A stretch of 64,000 nucleotides of DNA, taken from the NCBI GenBank assembly GCA_051530055.1, contig CM121342.1:13392001-13456000 (forward strand). Reading direction: 5' to 3'. The stretch's first letter is position 1; each line of letters starts with the position of its first letter. This DNA comes from Neoechinorhynchus agilis (Eukaryota > Acanthocephala). The position numbers were made by a program, and so were the translations under genes. Positions 24,004-36,374 of this stretch are shown piece after piece. The notes under the pieces are model-generated. The model searched no databases, was not told where the DNA came from, and was given only the letters and a program-made list of their open reading frames with translations.

Positions 24004-26955
24004 TTGATGGGGTTTTATCCGAACCCGTGTTTGGCGAAATGTAGAACAAAGCGCAGAAGAAAATATTTTCTTTTCTACTTTTGCTCCATCTCATCGGTGG
24101 TATCGATGCTTTTCCACTTTTTGCTTCGGCTGACTTTTGTATGCGTTCAAATTGAGTCTCAAATCGACTACAGATCTCTAATTGTCGCGTGCCCTCGTCC
24201 GTGGCAGTTCTCAGCCGACTTCATTTGCTTTTTACCAGTGAAACGATCGGCAACTTTTGCGGACGCATGGAAATCGTGTTCCGAGCAAGGTGGAAACCTA
24301 TTCGAGTTCGAGGAGGATGAACCATTGTCTTTGCTCATGGAAATCATAGAAACCAGTATTATCTACATGAAAATCCGGACTATTCGATCCACCCCAATCG
24401 ATTTTTGGATTCATTTCAGTAACGTGGAGATGGTGGACAGTGAGGGAAAACATCGATGTTCAGCCGTTTCTTCAAAATCTTATAAAGGATTCAATTTAAG
24501 TTTTGTACCATGTGAATCAGAAATTCCTTTTATCTGTCGAAGACGTTTGCCACTTGTGAAAGATTGTCCTCAGCCTCCATGGACATTCAGCATGGGCATC
24601 TGCTATATGTTTCTAACGGATGAATTGGTGCCACTTAGCGATCATGCTCTGACCGCATGTGCCCGATCCCGGCAACGTGAACAGATCGAAAAGCTTCAAT
24701 CTAAAGAGCTGGTATTTGAACACGAGGTCCTAAATGCTGCTTTTGGGTACCGACACACTTATAAACCACAATTTCGCTATTCCGGTCAAACTCCTTTAAT
24801 TTCATTTGGACTACCTCATCATCACCACACCGATATCATCCTTAATAATACTTGCTCACAACTGAGCCACGAGAGTCGGTATCTTCCTGTACGCGTGAGA
24901 CCTCTTAATGTATCAGCAAACTCGAGATTTTCGGATTAGTTTTCTTTTATTCGTCTAATGAATACTTGCCCTCCCACTTTGTGACTCGAGTTTGCACTTG
25001 TATTAGGCTGTGAACTACCTGGATGGGTCGCACATGCTGGCTCTTGCTATACCGTCAGCGTTGAACCATTGGTTTACAATGCAGCTAAGGAATTCTGCGG
25101 CAATAATACCTTCTTCCACTCCATCCCATTGTTACAATTAAACCAACTCATATCTGAGCAAATATTCAAGCTTAGAACGTTGATAAACCGACTTTCTTCA
25201 ACCGCGACTTATTCTGGTTTGCAGTCAAATCAAATATGGCTACTTGGTCTCGTCCAGTACCATTTTTCATCGCGACATGCATGGACAATCCAAATCCCTG
25301 CTCTGATCAACAACATGTCAGCTGTCACTAAGTGGATGAATGCTCGTACAAGAATGAACAATTATGGAGAAAGATTGTTCAGAGGTCACCAACAGTGTGC
25401 GATTTTGAACGTGGACGCTTTCACATCACGACCTATCGAGTCTGCAAACTGCTTCGATAAATTTCATGCAATCTGTGAATTGTCAGTAAACGCCTATGTT
25501 AATGAGGGCATTGATCCTCAAGATGTTGAAATCGCCCCGATTTCCCCACTGGTGAATTTGTACGATGAAACGGATACTTATCGTGATTTCAACTACGAAG
25601 CATCCACACAAAATGTGACTGGCCCTCACGTTAACGAAGAAAAACTTATTGAACGTTATACTCCTTCTGAAGTTTCCCATTACGTTGTCGATGACGATCT
25701 TGGACCAAATCTGACAGTAAGCACGATATATCCGATTGGAACACGCTCTGTTCATATCTGCATTGGTCTGTCCACCCATCATGATTAGGTTCTCTTTCAC
25801 TAAAATGTAAAATTTTATTTCCAGAACGCATATATTCGCAGATAAATTAGAATAATTCCTTCAAATTAAAATACTACTAGATTAACGCTGAGACCTAAAA
25901 ACGAGGTGGGCGTATTCTCCACTTATATTCATTCAATAAGAGATCTAGCTTTTAGCTTGGTCGTAAGTCTGTTTTATGTTTAGGGCAACATTCATTCATA
26001 ATCCTCATATATCGTGAAATGTCAATGAACTTTCTGTATCGCGATTTTGCTTTTCACATGAATCAGAATATGATTGTCTTGAATATGTTGACAAATATTT
26101 CGATATGAATTGTTTCCTTCACTTAATCGTTATTCGATGAATTACCTTTTAAGTAACATATCTTTCAAGAGAATCACTCATTTCTTAGTGGTGTGCCGAA
26201 CTTCGAAGCGTGTTACATGTCGATGGATTCTAGATCTTCTAAAATGCGATTTCAGCCAGAGGAACTAACTCCAGGATCAAGTCATATCGTCCATCTTCCC
26301 TGGAAAGTGTATGGAGAATCTAAGAAGATGTCTCTAAATTCAATTGTGACTCGTATCTGTTTGTATCTTAAATTCGAGACACATTTGACTAACGTGTGTT
26401 AATAAAGGGCAGTCCATTTTATTAAGCAAAGTTGGCTGGCAAACTCTTGCTAACACATCCACATACGAAGCGATTGCTGATAAGGAACGATCCATGTGTG
26501 GGATGCTCTTCGGTGGAAAGTGTCTTGTTCCCTGGAAACCAGTAGGTCAGTATTCTGACAACGGCCAACAAGATCGCCACAGGTTCTACTCTGGTCTATG
26601 TGGTTCATCGGATGTTCAAATGTTATGTGACAAGTGTACAGTCTACGCCTATGGTGAAAAGATATCTCAATCAATACGACAAACATATCGATCATTGTCT
26701 TCTATGTGTTCAATGAGTGCGGGCAACGAGCTAGATTCACCCTGGGCAGAATGCATAGGAGAGATAGTTCATAGTGGGTTTTCTGAGATGCTACATCGAC
26801 CATGGACTCCGTTTGTTCCTCTTTTATCCAAGTATGGGAGACGAGGAGACGATCCCCAAGACGCCCTATCGAAACAAGGTCGATTAAGGAATCTCCTTTT
26901 ACGATCGATCAACCAAAACGTAAACGACAATGAGCTGGGTTTCGCTGCTACATGA
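24004..26955 (+). CDS. Multi-domain C-type lectin-like protein
   Basis: Opens at 24004 with a hydrophobic run (VSMLFHFLLRLTFVCVQIE) that can act as a signal peptide or anchor. The first C-type lectin-like domain follows (CPRPWQFSADFICFLPV ... ATFADAWKSCSEQGGNLFEFE ... PCESEIPFICRR), then the start of a second (CPQPPWTFSMGICYMFL). After an intron near 24930-25005 a third begins (CELPGWVAHAGSCYTV ... HAICELSVNAY), then an acidic linker ending at a GTAAGC donor near 25713. Further exons at about 26190-26400 and 26410-26955 are Cys-rich. The WND/EPN calcium motifs are not obvious, so sugar binding is doubtful. Exon borders after 25.7 kb are uncertain, and the last exon may belong to another gene. 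Confidence 0.62.
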
Positions 26956-27002
26956 AATAGTCGATTTCTGGCCAAACATCGAAAACCAGCTCGTATCATA
27001 CA

Positions 27003-27677
27003 ATGGGATTCACGGTCATTACGAAAGCACTCTGTAGTGCTATTAAAATATCCGAGTCCGTTATCCTCATGTCTCTAGAATGCGCAGCCAAATCTCTGGC
27101 AATGAAAATCCTTCCATTTTCTTCAATGAACCGATTGTCGTCCTCCATGACCTACACTTACCTTTTCCCCTCGGAAACTGACGAACAGCATCCGCTAGAA
27201 GTACATTCAGTTGAACACAGCGACAAGATTAGCCTTATAACAGTAGGATCGAATAAAAGTTCTAACGTAATGCTTCATAAAGATTCAATCCCTCTCTATT
27301 TGTCCTCTATTCCTGATTATTCCAGACTTAGTCCATGTAAACTCATTGCAACCGACGCTTATGATGAGTCTGTGCGAATCGTGCCTGTTAAATTTACAGC
27401 TAAATTATTTGGAAAAAATCAAACTACAATATCGTTTATCACAAAGGTCAGCCAGGTGCCGGACGTGAAATACTGTCAATTTTGTCCAATTATTTGTTAT
27501 ATTCAAAGCAAAATGTGGATTGTGGCTCTTTTTGGTCATCAAGTTACTCGGTCAATAAAAGGCCGCCAGCTAATTGATAATCCCTTCAACATGTCTTCGT
27601 TTCGCGCTTTACCGATTACTGATCAACTTAAATGGATCAAAACTACAAAAACATTACTAGAGCTGTGCGACACATGA
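27003..27677 (+). CDS. Unidentified 224-codon frame, perhaps last exon of lectin gene
   Basis: An open frame directly downstream and in the same direction as the lectin-like gene. It includes PLYLSSIPDYSRLSPCK, a CQFCPII cysteine pair and ends LLELCDT. No transmembrane segment is clear. A rival frame through 26925-27033 also looks coding (LLHEIVDFWPNIENQLVSY), which suggests an unplaced intron between them. I do not know the family. Confidence 0.35.
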   Translation: MGFTVITKALCSAIKISESVILMSLECAAKSLAMKILPFSSMNRLSSSMTYTYLFPSETDEQHPLEVHSVEHSDKISLITVGSNKSSNVMLHKDSIPLYLSSIPDYSRLSPCKLIATDAYDESVRIVPVKFTAKLFGKNQTTISFITKVSQVPDVKYCQFCPIICYIQSKMWIVALFGHQVTRSIKGRQLIDNPFNMSSFRALPITDQLKWIKTTKTLLELCDT

Positions 27678-27935
27678 CTTCACTCAAAATCGAAATAATA
27701 TATGAACCGAAGACTTTTCAGCAACCTTTTTAAATTCACAATGCAGCTTTCAATAAACTCTTACATTGAGATTCTTCAATTTATCATTGTCTTATGATAG
27801 AATCTAATTATATTAATTTACTTTAAATATTCAATTTATTTGTGTTTCGTCTGCAGGCTAGCCTATGGAAAACAAGCCCGAAAAAATTGAATAAGAAATT
27901 TATTTGCCTTGCAGATAATTAACTGAAAAATCCGA

Positions 27936-28181
27936 TCAATCATCAAAACGTTCGCTGAGGTTAAATGAAAGACTCTTAAACTCTTCATCCGATTTTAAAC
28001 TAGCAGCGTATAGCCCGAATCCAAGGCTGAGAAATACCATTACTGCTGTCACAATCAGCAGAGCGATTCCTAGCAGAACATCAGTTCTCTGATTTCTTTG
28101 ATTCTCTTCTTCCATCATCATTCGGAATCTTGTATGAAGACTCATCGATGAGATGCCTCGGTTTCGACGCATCTTACACAA
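27936..28181 (-). CDS. Small single-pass membrane protein
   Basis: Eighty-one codons from the Met at 28181 (an inner Met also fits): a basic, Met-rich N-terminus, Glu/Asn/Arg stretch, one strong transmembrane helix (LLGIALLIVTAVMVFLSLGF) and an acidic tail ending LSERFDD. The tail stands convergent to the lectin-region gene, about 260 bp apart. The family is not recognised. Confidence 0.55.
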   Translation of the reverse strand: MCKMRRNRGISSMSLHTRFRMMMEEENQRNQRTDVLLGIALLIVTAVMVFLSLGFGLYAASLKSDEEFKSLSFNLSERFDD

Positions 28182-29549
28182 TCGATGTCTTACTCAATTA
28201 CACTTGAACTCAATAATGGTTGTCATGGTGTTTGTTGAAAATTCTCGGTTTTCGCAGTTACCTTTCAATCAATTACTCATGAGCAGATAATCAACTTTCG
28301 TTTTTCCTGCAGTTATTAGCGGAGCAAACTTCGTAAATAAAGCTTATTGGAGAATTAATTACACTTCGCCTATGCGACGTTTGCTCTATTTTCAATTCTT
28401 ATAACAACAATAGCAAACAATATTCTTATTGTTTGATAAAGTATGTTTCAATGTACGCATACTTAATGTTCTGCGACGCTGCATTTCATAGTGATCCATG
28501 GAAACATTGGTTTACACTCGCATTAAGCAAAAATATTATCCCTTCAGACTAGGTTTATTTTTCACTATATTCGCTTAATCTTATGATTTTTTTTATAAAT
28601 CATGCGCACATTACGATTTTAAATTGATATTTGTATTTTATTTGTTTTACTTTTTGACGTGGATTGTGTTTCCTGAATGTTCTTATAAGTTGAAACGTCC
28701 GACAACTCTTGAACATCGAAACAAAATCCGCGCATGCTTTGAACTTTCACGGTTAAATTAATACTAAGAGAAAGATGGAATTGTGGTGATCATAATCCCG
28801 CATGATTACGATCACCACAATTCCACCAATGGAGAGTTATTGCTGTGTACCAAAATAATCTACCATGTCTAAATCTGTCTGAACATCAAAATTTAATTCA
28901 AGATCTGTTTGGACATCAAAATTTAAACTATCATGAACCGGAGGAAAGACCTAACCTCACAACCTAACAATCTCTCCTGCGCATTCGAGTGTTCGGAGGA
29001 CCTAAAGATATATGGGCCCTTTGCTTTATTAACCAACAAATAAACGTGTTATTATAAATGGCGAAGGAAAGATTATTCGCTGTATCTTCGGTATAATTCC
29101 AATATCGTCGCTCAAAGTTAGCAAAAGAATCTCCGGAGCTTTTACATTCCATCGTTAGTTATAAGACTTTTAAAGTGTTTATACGGACTCCTGGAAGCTC
29201 TACTAATCGTCTACTGATGCGTATTGCTCAATGCACCTCAAAATCTCAGCACTGATGTTGCTAATGGTGATACAGGAATGCCGAATATAATTGAACGTAC
29301 ACATAATTTGTGATCACTAAAGTAATTAGCGATCTAAGGAAGCTTGATGACAAGCGCAACTAACTCAAACTTTAAATAAACCATGAATTTTTGTTAACTG
29401 TCGGCGAAGTGCGTTTGTTACTCTTTAGTGTGTATTAAATGACCTTTGCAGATTCAGAGTTATAAAGAATTTTGTGGTTTTTAGAATGTCGGTGTAATCT
29501 TTAAAATTATTTGGCACAATACAACAACACAACTCGTGGTCATTTTTAG
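28182..29549. other. Intergenic with a perfect hairpin and a family A fragment
   Basis: Contains a palindrome at 28778-28826, a direct repeat of about 27 bp near 28875-28930 (catcaaaatttaa), and a diverged minus-strand fragment of repeat family A at about 28985-29065. No gene is supported. Confidence 0.5.
28778..28826. repeat. Near-perfect hairpin, about 21-bp arms
   Basis: The left arm ggaattgtggtgatcataat and its inverted copy are separated by about 6 bases, with one mismatch in the arms. Related text (ggtgatcataatcc) occurs near 59840, and the inverted-repeat elements near 18830 and 48215 use similar ends, so it is probably a mobile-element end. Confidence 0.7.
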
Positions 29550-29918
29550 ATGAACAACGTGAGCCGCATCCCTAAAAATATTAATTCGAGTGAAGTACTG
29601 GACGTCGAAATGCAAGAAGCAATAGAATCTCTTGACATCGCAACTGACAAAGCAACTGAGGATTCGAAACGAACAGTATATCCTATAAGTAGGATAAAAA
29701 CAATTGTCAAATCAGACCCTGAACAATCGGGTTTCATTGCATCCGAAGCTATTTTCCTACTAACGAAAGCGGCAGAGGAGTTTACTTGTCTTCTAGGAAA
29801 TATACTCTCAGAAGAGTGTTTAAAGTCAAACAAAAAGACAGTTTCCTCAAACACTATTAAAGACGCTATAGAAAATTATGACAGTTTAAGTTTTTTGAGT
29901 GGATGCTTTGATAATTGA
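29550..29918 (+). CDS. POLE4-like: Histone-fold subunit, POLE4-like
   Basis: A single exon of 122 codons. Residues ~43-120 form a histone fold of the NF-YC/POLE4/CHRAC type: YPISRIKTIVKSDPE, SGFIASEAIFLLTKAAEEF and KKTVSSNTIKDAIE, ending FLSGCFDN. The RIKTIVKSDPE and KxT...DAIE blocks match DNA polymerase epsilon subunit 4, which pairs with POLE3 and binds DNA and histones at the fork. NF-YC or CHRAC1 are the alternatives; the DxxxFL ending favours POLE4. The N-terminal 40 residues are acidic and unstructured. The next gene is convergent and 60 bp away. Confidence 0.85.
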   Translation: MNNVSRIPKNINSSEVLDVEMQEAIESLDIATDKATEDSKRTVYPISRIKTIVKSDPEQSGFIASEAIFLLTKAAEEFTCLLGNILSEECLKSNKKTVSSNTIKDAIENYDSLSFLSGCFDN

Positions 29919-29977
29919 AAAGCCAAAGTTGAGAAAAAGAAGTATTAAATTCAACTTTATGATGCTACTATTCGTTG

Positions 29978-30163
29978 TTACCATCTTTTTCCCATTGGAT
30001 TCCTCATCTCTGCAGTCACTACATCTTCTCTTTTGACCAATTTTGACTCAACGAAACTGTACATTTTCGGCAGGTTTTGGTGAGTCATTCCATTTTGAAG
30101 GATCTGAACATTTCCCGATATATTCTTAGGTTGAGCGCTGTATGCGCGACAGACTTGACGCAC
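29978..30163 (-). CDS. Short gene or 3' exon, unidentified, perhaps mitochondrial
   Basis: Sixty-one codons ending MRNPMGKRW, with the conserved-looking stretch NGMTHQNLPKMYSFVESKLV. No ATG opens the frame (it begins at GTG after an AG), so a first exon probably lies upstream near 30170-30240. The basic start (RQVCRAYSAQPK) could be a mitochondrial targeting sequence. The family is not recognised. Confidence 0.4.
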   Translation of the reverse strand: MRQVCRAYSAQPKNISGNVQILQNGMTHQNLPKMYSFVESKLVKREDVVTAEMRNPMGKRW

Positions 30164-30254
30164 TCACCAAAAAAAATAGCAATCTAGGTAAAAAGTATTC
30201 TATGGATTTTCTTTAACCCTAAAATGGGCCATCGTGCGGGCATGTCGTAAAACT

Positions 30255-30519
30255 GAGCATTAGAAGGTGAATGGTGTTACTGGTGGAACTCCCTAACGGT
30301 GATAAAGAATCAGCGGAAGCTTGGTGACCGCTGCAAGTGTCGATCGTCACAATCGTCTCACCTTTTTCCGACCAAACGTCCAAATCAGGAATTACGCGTT
30401 AGGATCCACATCCCTGTTATTCGCTGATGGAAATCAATATAATGAATCAAATTTGGAGTGCTCTCCCACTCAGGAACACAGAGATGAAGACCTGACGAAT
30501 CCGAGTTGGCCAACGACGA
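30255..30519 (+). repeat. 265-bp repeat, identical inverted partner at 45556-45820
   Basis: By eye the 265 bp match the reverse complement of 45556-45820 without differences, and similarity stops abruptly on both sides. The open frame inside (66 codons shared) has no recognised domain. No terminal repeats or target duplication are evident. Confidence 0.85.
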
Positions 30520-30963
30520 ATGTCCCAAATAGATGTTTTTTTAAAGAGCAACAATTTTTTTAGATGTAAGGTGACCGGACTGTAATAATATACTGAATTT
30601 TTACCTGTATATTTCGAAAAGACAAAGATGTGATTGCATCCTTGCATCGCTCGTATAAAATAATCAAAAATTTGAGACTTCATTTGTTTAGATTGCTCCT
30701 ATGATAAAGAATTGCTTGTCAGCTGAGACTGCGCAAATTAACCATTCTCGATCACGTTGACATTTTTTGGCCTTATCGCGGTATCTTTTATAAGACAACT
30801 GCGCAAAAATACTTCATCTGAGTGTCATAATGTGGTGCTGCTGCTCCACGATTCGTAGAGACAAGTTAGTGCAGCATAATTCACCGACACGTACTACTGT
30901 GCACGCAAATAAAAGGTTCTTGTTTTCATTCCCTTCGTTTCCTCCTTCTTAGCGTGCGACAAA

Positions 30964-31832
30964 ATGGGTTCACAGAAAAGCAAGTTTGATCCGACCGTCC
31001 TTAACGAAGATGCACTTGAGCTACTTACCGCTAACACAAATATGTCTAAACAAGAGGTAAGATTTTTATAAACGTCTAAAAGCTCAACGAATTTCGAAAC
31101 CCGAGATTCTCTCCATGAGTACTGCCATAACGCAGGGTTCCTTTTTTATAAAACAAAAAGGACTTCGCAACCATTGATATGTTTTTATCAGCAATATTCT
31201 CAGCGACAATCATATAAAGCCCGAGCATTTGTGATTTCTTGAGACTTTCTGTTATAATATAGCAACTAGAAAACATAAATCAAGATTTTTCTTACCAAAA
31301 ATCGTAATTTTTCTCTATGCCGCTTTAAGAACGCTCTCATTCCTTTTAGATCTTAAAATGGCACGCTGGCTTCATTAATGATTGTCCGACCGGAAAACTG
31401 GACAAAAAACAATTTGTTCGCATTGCGAGACAGTTAATGCCGGAGAAACCTGGAGATGCAGTCGCGAAGATGTGTGAATTTACATTCTCTGCATTTGATC
31501 AAGACCGCAATGGATACATTGACTTTTATGAATTCTTGTTATCCATTGCTGCGACAGGTGCATCAAACAGTGTTGACCTGCAAACTCGTCTCTCGTCCGT
31601 ATTTGATATATACGACATCGACAAGAACGGCCAAGTTGACCAAAAGGAATTAGCGACAATTTTGGTGGTAGTAGGTAACCTCTCGGGACTCGGAAAAGGA
31701 TTTGATGCAAAGAAAAAGGCTAAGGAAATCATTGAGAAGGCCGATGCTAGTGGCGATGGAAAGCTGAACCGCAGGGAATTCGTTTTGCTTTTGTGCAACG
31801 ATGAGGATATTCGAAATCTTCTGGTTCAGTAA
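30964..31832 (+). CDS. Neuronal calcium sensor family EF-hand protein
   Basis: Two exons, 30964-31056 and 31350-31832, joined in phase 0 across a 293-nt GT-AG intron; 191 residues. It begins MGSQKSKFD, a Gly2 N-myristoylation signal as in NCS-1/frequenin and visinin-like proteins. ILKWHAGFINDCPTGKLD is the family's degenerate first EF hand (the Cys-Pro pair is typical). Functional calcium loops are visible at DQDRNGYIDFYE, DIDKNGQVDQKE and DASGDGKLNRRE. It should switch between cytosol and membrane on calcium binding. Similarity is to the NCS family in general; a specific orthologue (ncs-1 or another nematode ncs gene) cannot be set by eye. Confidence 0.88.
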
Positions 31833-32189
31833 TTTATAGGGAATTAAAGTGAGGATTTTTGTTTCTATATTTATGGCGAACCACTCTTTAAGAAAGGTCA
31901 ACCCTGTAACGCAACTTATCTAAATGTTACAACGAAGAAATGCTATTGGCCTGTTCAGTGTACAATCTGTACGCGTTCCATTAGACTCCGGCTCTTAATC
32001 TTTAGGTGATGTAATTCAAGTAGAGAATACTTCTCGAACCTAAAAATATCAAAATAGAAATTTCGCCCTGATGTACACGTATCATCAAATCAAATTAGTT
32101 CTTGGATTTGCTGCTTATTGACGTTCAAAAATATGAAATGAGCAATCACGGTCGCTCATTAACACCATTTGAAGGAAAGAGCTCGTAAT
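31833..32189. other. 3' flank of calcium sensor gene, no feature
   Basis: AT-rich spacer with AATAAA-like signals; nothing else recognised. Confidence 0.4.
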
Positions 32190-32440
32190 AAAGATTATAT
32201 ATAACACGTTCATTTAATACAAGAAAGGCTTAGGAGGACCCATGTACCTTTGGATCCTCATTCGTTAATATGGGTATATGCAGTCTAGGGACGCCCGTTC
32301 GAGTGATAATATCCAGTCGGAGGGATGTTCGTTCAAATGGAAATATCAGTTTGGAGGGATGTCCCTACGGGTGGGAATATCCGGTCGGAGGGAAGTCCGT
32401 TCAAGTTAGAATAACCGATCAGAGGGATGCCCCTCATAAC
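32190..32440 (+). repeat. Dispersed repeat family A at left edge of duplication 1
   Basis: Runs from ataacacgttcatttaatac through gaggacccatgtacctttgg into four or five degenerate units (gtccgttcaaatggaaatat type). It ends exactly where homology to 53175 begins. Confidence 0.85.
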
Positions 32441-32749
32441 CTATATGTTTTTAGACCTCGATAAAGGCACAAAATTATGCCGAAATATTGGAAATTTTAC
32501 GCCAGATACAAATAAGCACAATTTGTTTGCAACCTTAATAAGTCTTAATGGTAACATTGAAGTTTCGTGGATGCGAGGATCAAAGAGATTGTTCTTTATC
32601 TGTTGAAAATGAAGTTGAGATCGGATTCGCGGCGGCTGTTGAACATGTATCCTTATTTTTGCTTTTTTGTAGACTCGCCCGCCGGTAATTTTTTATTAAG
32701 TATCTATGTGCGGCCTTATATTCTCGGTTGATAATTTTTCTTGTGGTTC

Positions 32750-32940
32750 GAATCCGTTACCGCCAATGATGCACAACCAAAGGGGACGAAATACTGCTGA
32801 AAGGAGGAAACTCACTGATGAGTTCCGCCTCCTGGAGGTATCTGAGGATCGGAAGGAATGTACAAACTCATAACCGGATGGTTCAGGGTATTGAGTGACC
32901 AGATCGGAGGGCTGTGTGCCCAAGGAACATTATCAGCCGA
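32750..32940 (+). mobile_element. tRNA-derived SINE copy
   Basis: Begins with the B-box ggttcgaatcc, then aaaggggacgaaatactgctg, a cctcctggaggtatctgagg hairpin and a tail with gtacaaactcataacc. The A-box half is missing here. Fuller heads are at 41000-41082 and 42040-42130 (minus strand). The duplicated partner is 53480-53680. Confidence 0.75.
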
Positions 32941-33220
32941 GAATAAAAGGCCGCACATAGATACTTAATAAAAATGTATCCTTATGTTTTAAAGCATCAA
33001 ACGACAAATGCATTGCGAATAAAGATATCTTTCAAATACGAATTCTCCCTTGTGTTATTGGTTGTCAAAAACCAAGAAGGCTCTTAAGAAAATTGAGCAT
33101 AAATGAAGAACGTAAAGCTTTACAAATATGTCTAATAGTTTTTACACTGATAAAGAGCATTGGAAACATGAAATAAATATTTTATTACATTAATCTACTA
33201 AAACTATTTAAAATAACTGT

Positions 33221-34412
33221 ATCACAAATCAGCTGTTTCGTCATCCTCTTCCAATTCATCTACCACGATTTCGTCCTTATCAAGAGCCCATGGCTGCACT
33301 TCCGCGGTTCCAGTCAATATAAACTATAATCCTGAAATGAAATAACAAACAGCATCGGGCACAATACTCCTGGCAGGATTCCAAACGTGTTAGAAATGCC
33401 CCAGATTATGCCAGCAAATCTTGGCGCCATGTCGTTGGCACTGCAATACATCCCACCTCCTGTATTAAATCCTGTCGTCGCCAGGACCAGCGTAAACAGC
33501 AGGGTACCGGCCCAAGCTGTCTTGGTCGTCACAAATCCAGTAAGGAATATGAAAATTGCGGGTAGAAAATTTCCAAGTGCTGTAAAAACTTTTCGGGCTT
33601 TTGTACGATCCATTGTTCCGGCGTTAATAAGTTTATCGCACATTACTCCGCAGATCAAAGTCATTAGCCAGTAGAAGATATAGGGTACCGAACCCAAAAA
33701 TCCGCTTTTCTTAACGTTGAAATTCAGAACGTCCTTACTGTACGTACTTATATTTGTCAGAAGAGTAAAAAATCCAACAGCCTAAAAAAAATTAGATGTA
33801 AACATTCCCCAACAAGGGATTGATGTAAATATGGCCTTGTACGGAACCTTTCGAGCTTCGCCACTTGCTGAAGAGATTGGTTTGTTTTGGCAAATATACT
33901 CGAGTTCTCGTTTAGGGATAAAGTGATGATCTTCTGGCCGCGATCTTGCCAAAAGTGCCCATGCAATCGTCCAAGATTATTCCAAAGATTCCAGACACAT
34001 AGAAAACCAGCGGCCATCCGTCCAAAAACGATTGCTCGCAAAGGACGGCGGATAGCGGAAGAGCTACAATTGTGCCCAATTGTGCCCCGGAATTGCTTAT
34101 AGCAATTAATTGACTTCTTTCCTGAGCAGGAGCCCATTCACTGAGTAAATGTAAGAGCGCAGGCCAGTTGACGCTTGCAAGAAATCCAAGAAAAAATCGT
34201 ACCAAAAAGATTAGAACTGGACTTATGTTGGCTGCGAATGGCGTCGCCAGAGTACACAAAGAACTTCCAGTTACTGATATTATCAACACTCGTTGAGGTC
34301 CGAGTTTGTATGCTAGAACGCCTGATGAAAATTGGCACAAGAAATCTCTCAGAAAGTTTAGAAGCTGTTTTCCGCAATGATAGTTCGTTAATGAAAATCG
34401 ATACTCCATAGA
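33221..34412 (-). pseudogene. SLC17-type transporter pseudogene (copy 1)
   Basis: Matches the intact gene at 53930-55396 over most of its length but has lost about 65 bp near 33350 (before CPTMVG...) and about 415 bp near 34327, which removes the N-terminal signature and first helices. There are also frame breaks in the middle. It cannot make the transporter. Confidence 0.88.
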
Positions 34413-35459
34413 TGTATTAAAAAATGAGCCCTACTTTAACTCACAAAGGAAAACCTCTTGGGCTCTATTCAATTGATGATCGCGTCAATACAAACATTAC
34501 CTAGAAAGTTGCGACGAATTAAGAAGATGGCTTTCAGCTACATTCAGCAAGCTTCAAGGAAACCGATCAATACTCTGTTGGCGACCAGCTTCACCGCTTC
34601 AAAGCAAAACGATTACATCGCGGAAAGTCGGATAAATAAGCGACCTTGATAACGTATAAAAATATTTTTGCTGGAATAAGAAAGATCACCTAAGTGCCGT
34701 ATTGATATGTTTTTATATATAAAGTTTTATGAGAATTGGTTCGCTGATAAAGCAATTGAAGTTCCGATCGCTCGGTTAAAGGATTTCGAGTGAGATGAAC
34801 AAAGCTGAAAATGTCCGGTAAAAATATAAAACGTTAAAGACGATAAAACGCAAATAAAGTACTACGTTTCAACTAACTGACTGGAATGAATTTGAAGACA
34901 ATAATTTATTAATCATCGAGAGAAATTTCTTTGGAATGATAAAGCTAATCAATACAAAAGAACAAATATGTTTTTAGAAGTGTTTTATTCGGGATTCACA
35001 AAATGGAAGCAGTCCTATGCAAATATTTACAGTCGAATAAACCCGTCGCAGTAAGATAGCGCCTTGAGCTAAGGAGATTTTTCGTACTTCGTAATTTTGT
35101 TGGAAGATTTAAGTCCTGCTAGAAATGTGTGCCCTTGATCTTTATTATAATCGCACAAGTAAAAAGTCAAGAAAAACCGACAACATATTTTATAAATATA
35201 AAATTCAACTATGCCGATTTTTTTGCATCGCAAGTTATTTTAATGCCTGATTTTTGCTTTGACGGTTACAAAAAGGCGCAATGTTTTTGCTATAATCTCA
35301 CACAATCTTTATTAAAAAGTTTTCACTGTAAGTTCGGCGGTGCTTTACTTGTCCAGTTCGTTCATCGAACACTTTAGATTAAACCCCATCGCATTTGAAA
35401 GAGTAGCATTCACAAAAGTATATCTTTATAACTTTTATTAAAATTTTGGATAATAGGTG
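34413..35459. other. Duplicated non-coding spacer
   Basis: Shared with 55630-56620. Eighty-codon plus-strand frames at 35129 and 56337 are alike but diverge like neutral sequence and have no domain, so they are not called as a gene. Confidence 0.45.
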
Positions 35460-36374
35460 ACTCAAATTTAATCATCTTCATCGTCTTCAGACACGTATAA
35501 TCCCATCGAGGATAGCATGGTACCGACTGGGTTCACCGTGTAACTCTCATTTGCGGTACTAAGCGATTAAAACAAATTCTTGAGCGTTTCACATTCATCA
35601 AGATCCTCGAGCTCGGAATGGTTTTCAAAGTCCGACGACCGTGACGAACTGGTACATAACAACATTTTGTCTGTACTCTTTAAATTCTCATTTCTGTTAA
35701 TAGAAGGACAATCATTCTTCATACTCCAAGGTTCCTCTGCGCCTTCCATCAATCCACTACTGCCCTTGACAAGATCACCGATCGCCTTTGTTATCAGATC
35801 AGGTTGAAATCTAACGTTCATAGAAGATGTCACGTATTCTTCATGAAGCTCTGGAACAACGCCAAGTTGGTTTACGAAGTCCGTCTTAGGTGCTTTAGGC
35901 CAACCGCAATACAGTTTGGCGGAGAAGGATTCCAAGGGACGGCAGATACGCTCCGGACTGCATTGACTTTGGTATACAGCATTTTGTGAATGCGCACCGT
36001 TTTTTTCTTCTATTCCGGTTGCTTACTCGGTTCAAAAGCGATCGTGCGAATGTTTGGATTGCTGAAAAACTGGCGGCATATTGCAGAGAAATTTTATTCT
36101 TTTTAATCTCTTTTGTCATTTCTATGGGAAATGTGATTTCAAAGGATTTCGAACAGCATCTCGGATCTGTGTATTTGAGTATTTTTGCTTTTATATTAAA
36201 AGGGAATCGAAATTTTTTAGCCTGATTTTTGGTAATGTTATTTATACAACTAACTAGAATTGGTCTTCGCCTTTTCAAACTGGTTAAGCAAACAAAGTAA
36301 AAAGATATATCGCGAATTGAGCTTGCCGTCATGGACAGCGAAGAAGTGGATTCGATCATGTGATAGATGAACAT
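35460..36374 (-). pseudogene. Copy of an unidentified duplicated gene
   Basis: The minus strand shows a plausible exon (35935-35567) with KLYCGWPKAPKTDFVNQ and NVRFQPDLITKAIGDLVKG, and a short acidic end exon (YTVNPVGTMLSS ... SEDDEDD, near 35540-35470). Upstream frames (to 36374) shift relative to the partner at 56620-57600. The two copies differ by indels, so at least one is dead. The original protein is not recognised. Confidence 0.35.

Noticed and set aside
31480-31901. Minus-strand frames opposite the calcium sensor gene
   Set aside because: The plus strand carries clear EF hands; the minus frames are shadows.
35129-35377. A conserved 80-codon frame in both duplication 1 copies
   Set aside because: Similarity follows from the duplication; the differences do not favour silent sites by eye and no domain is seen.
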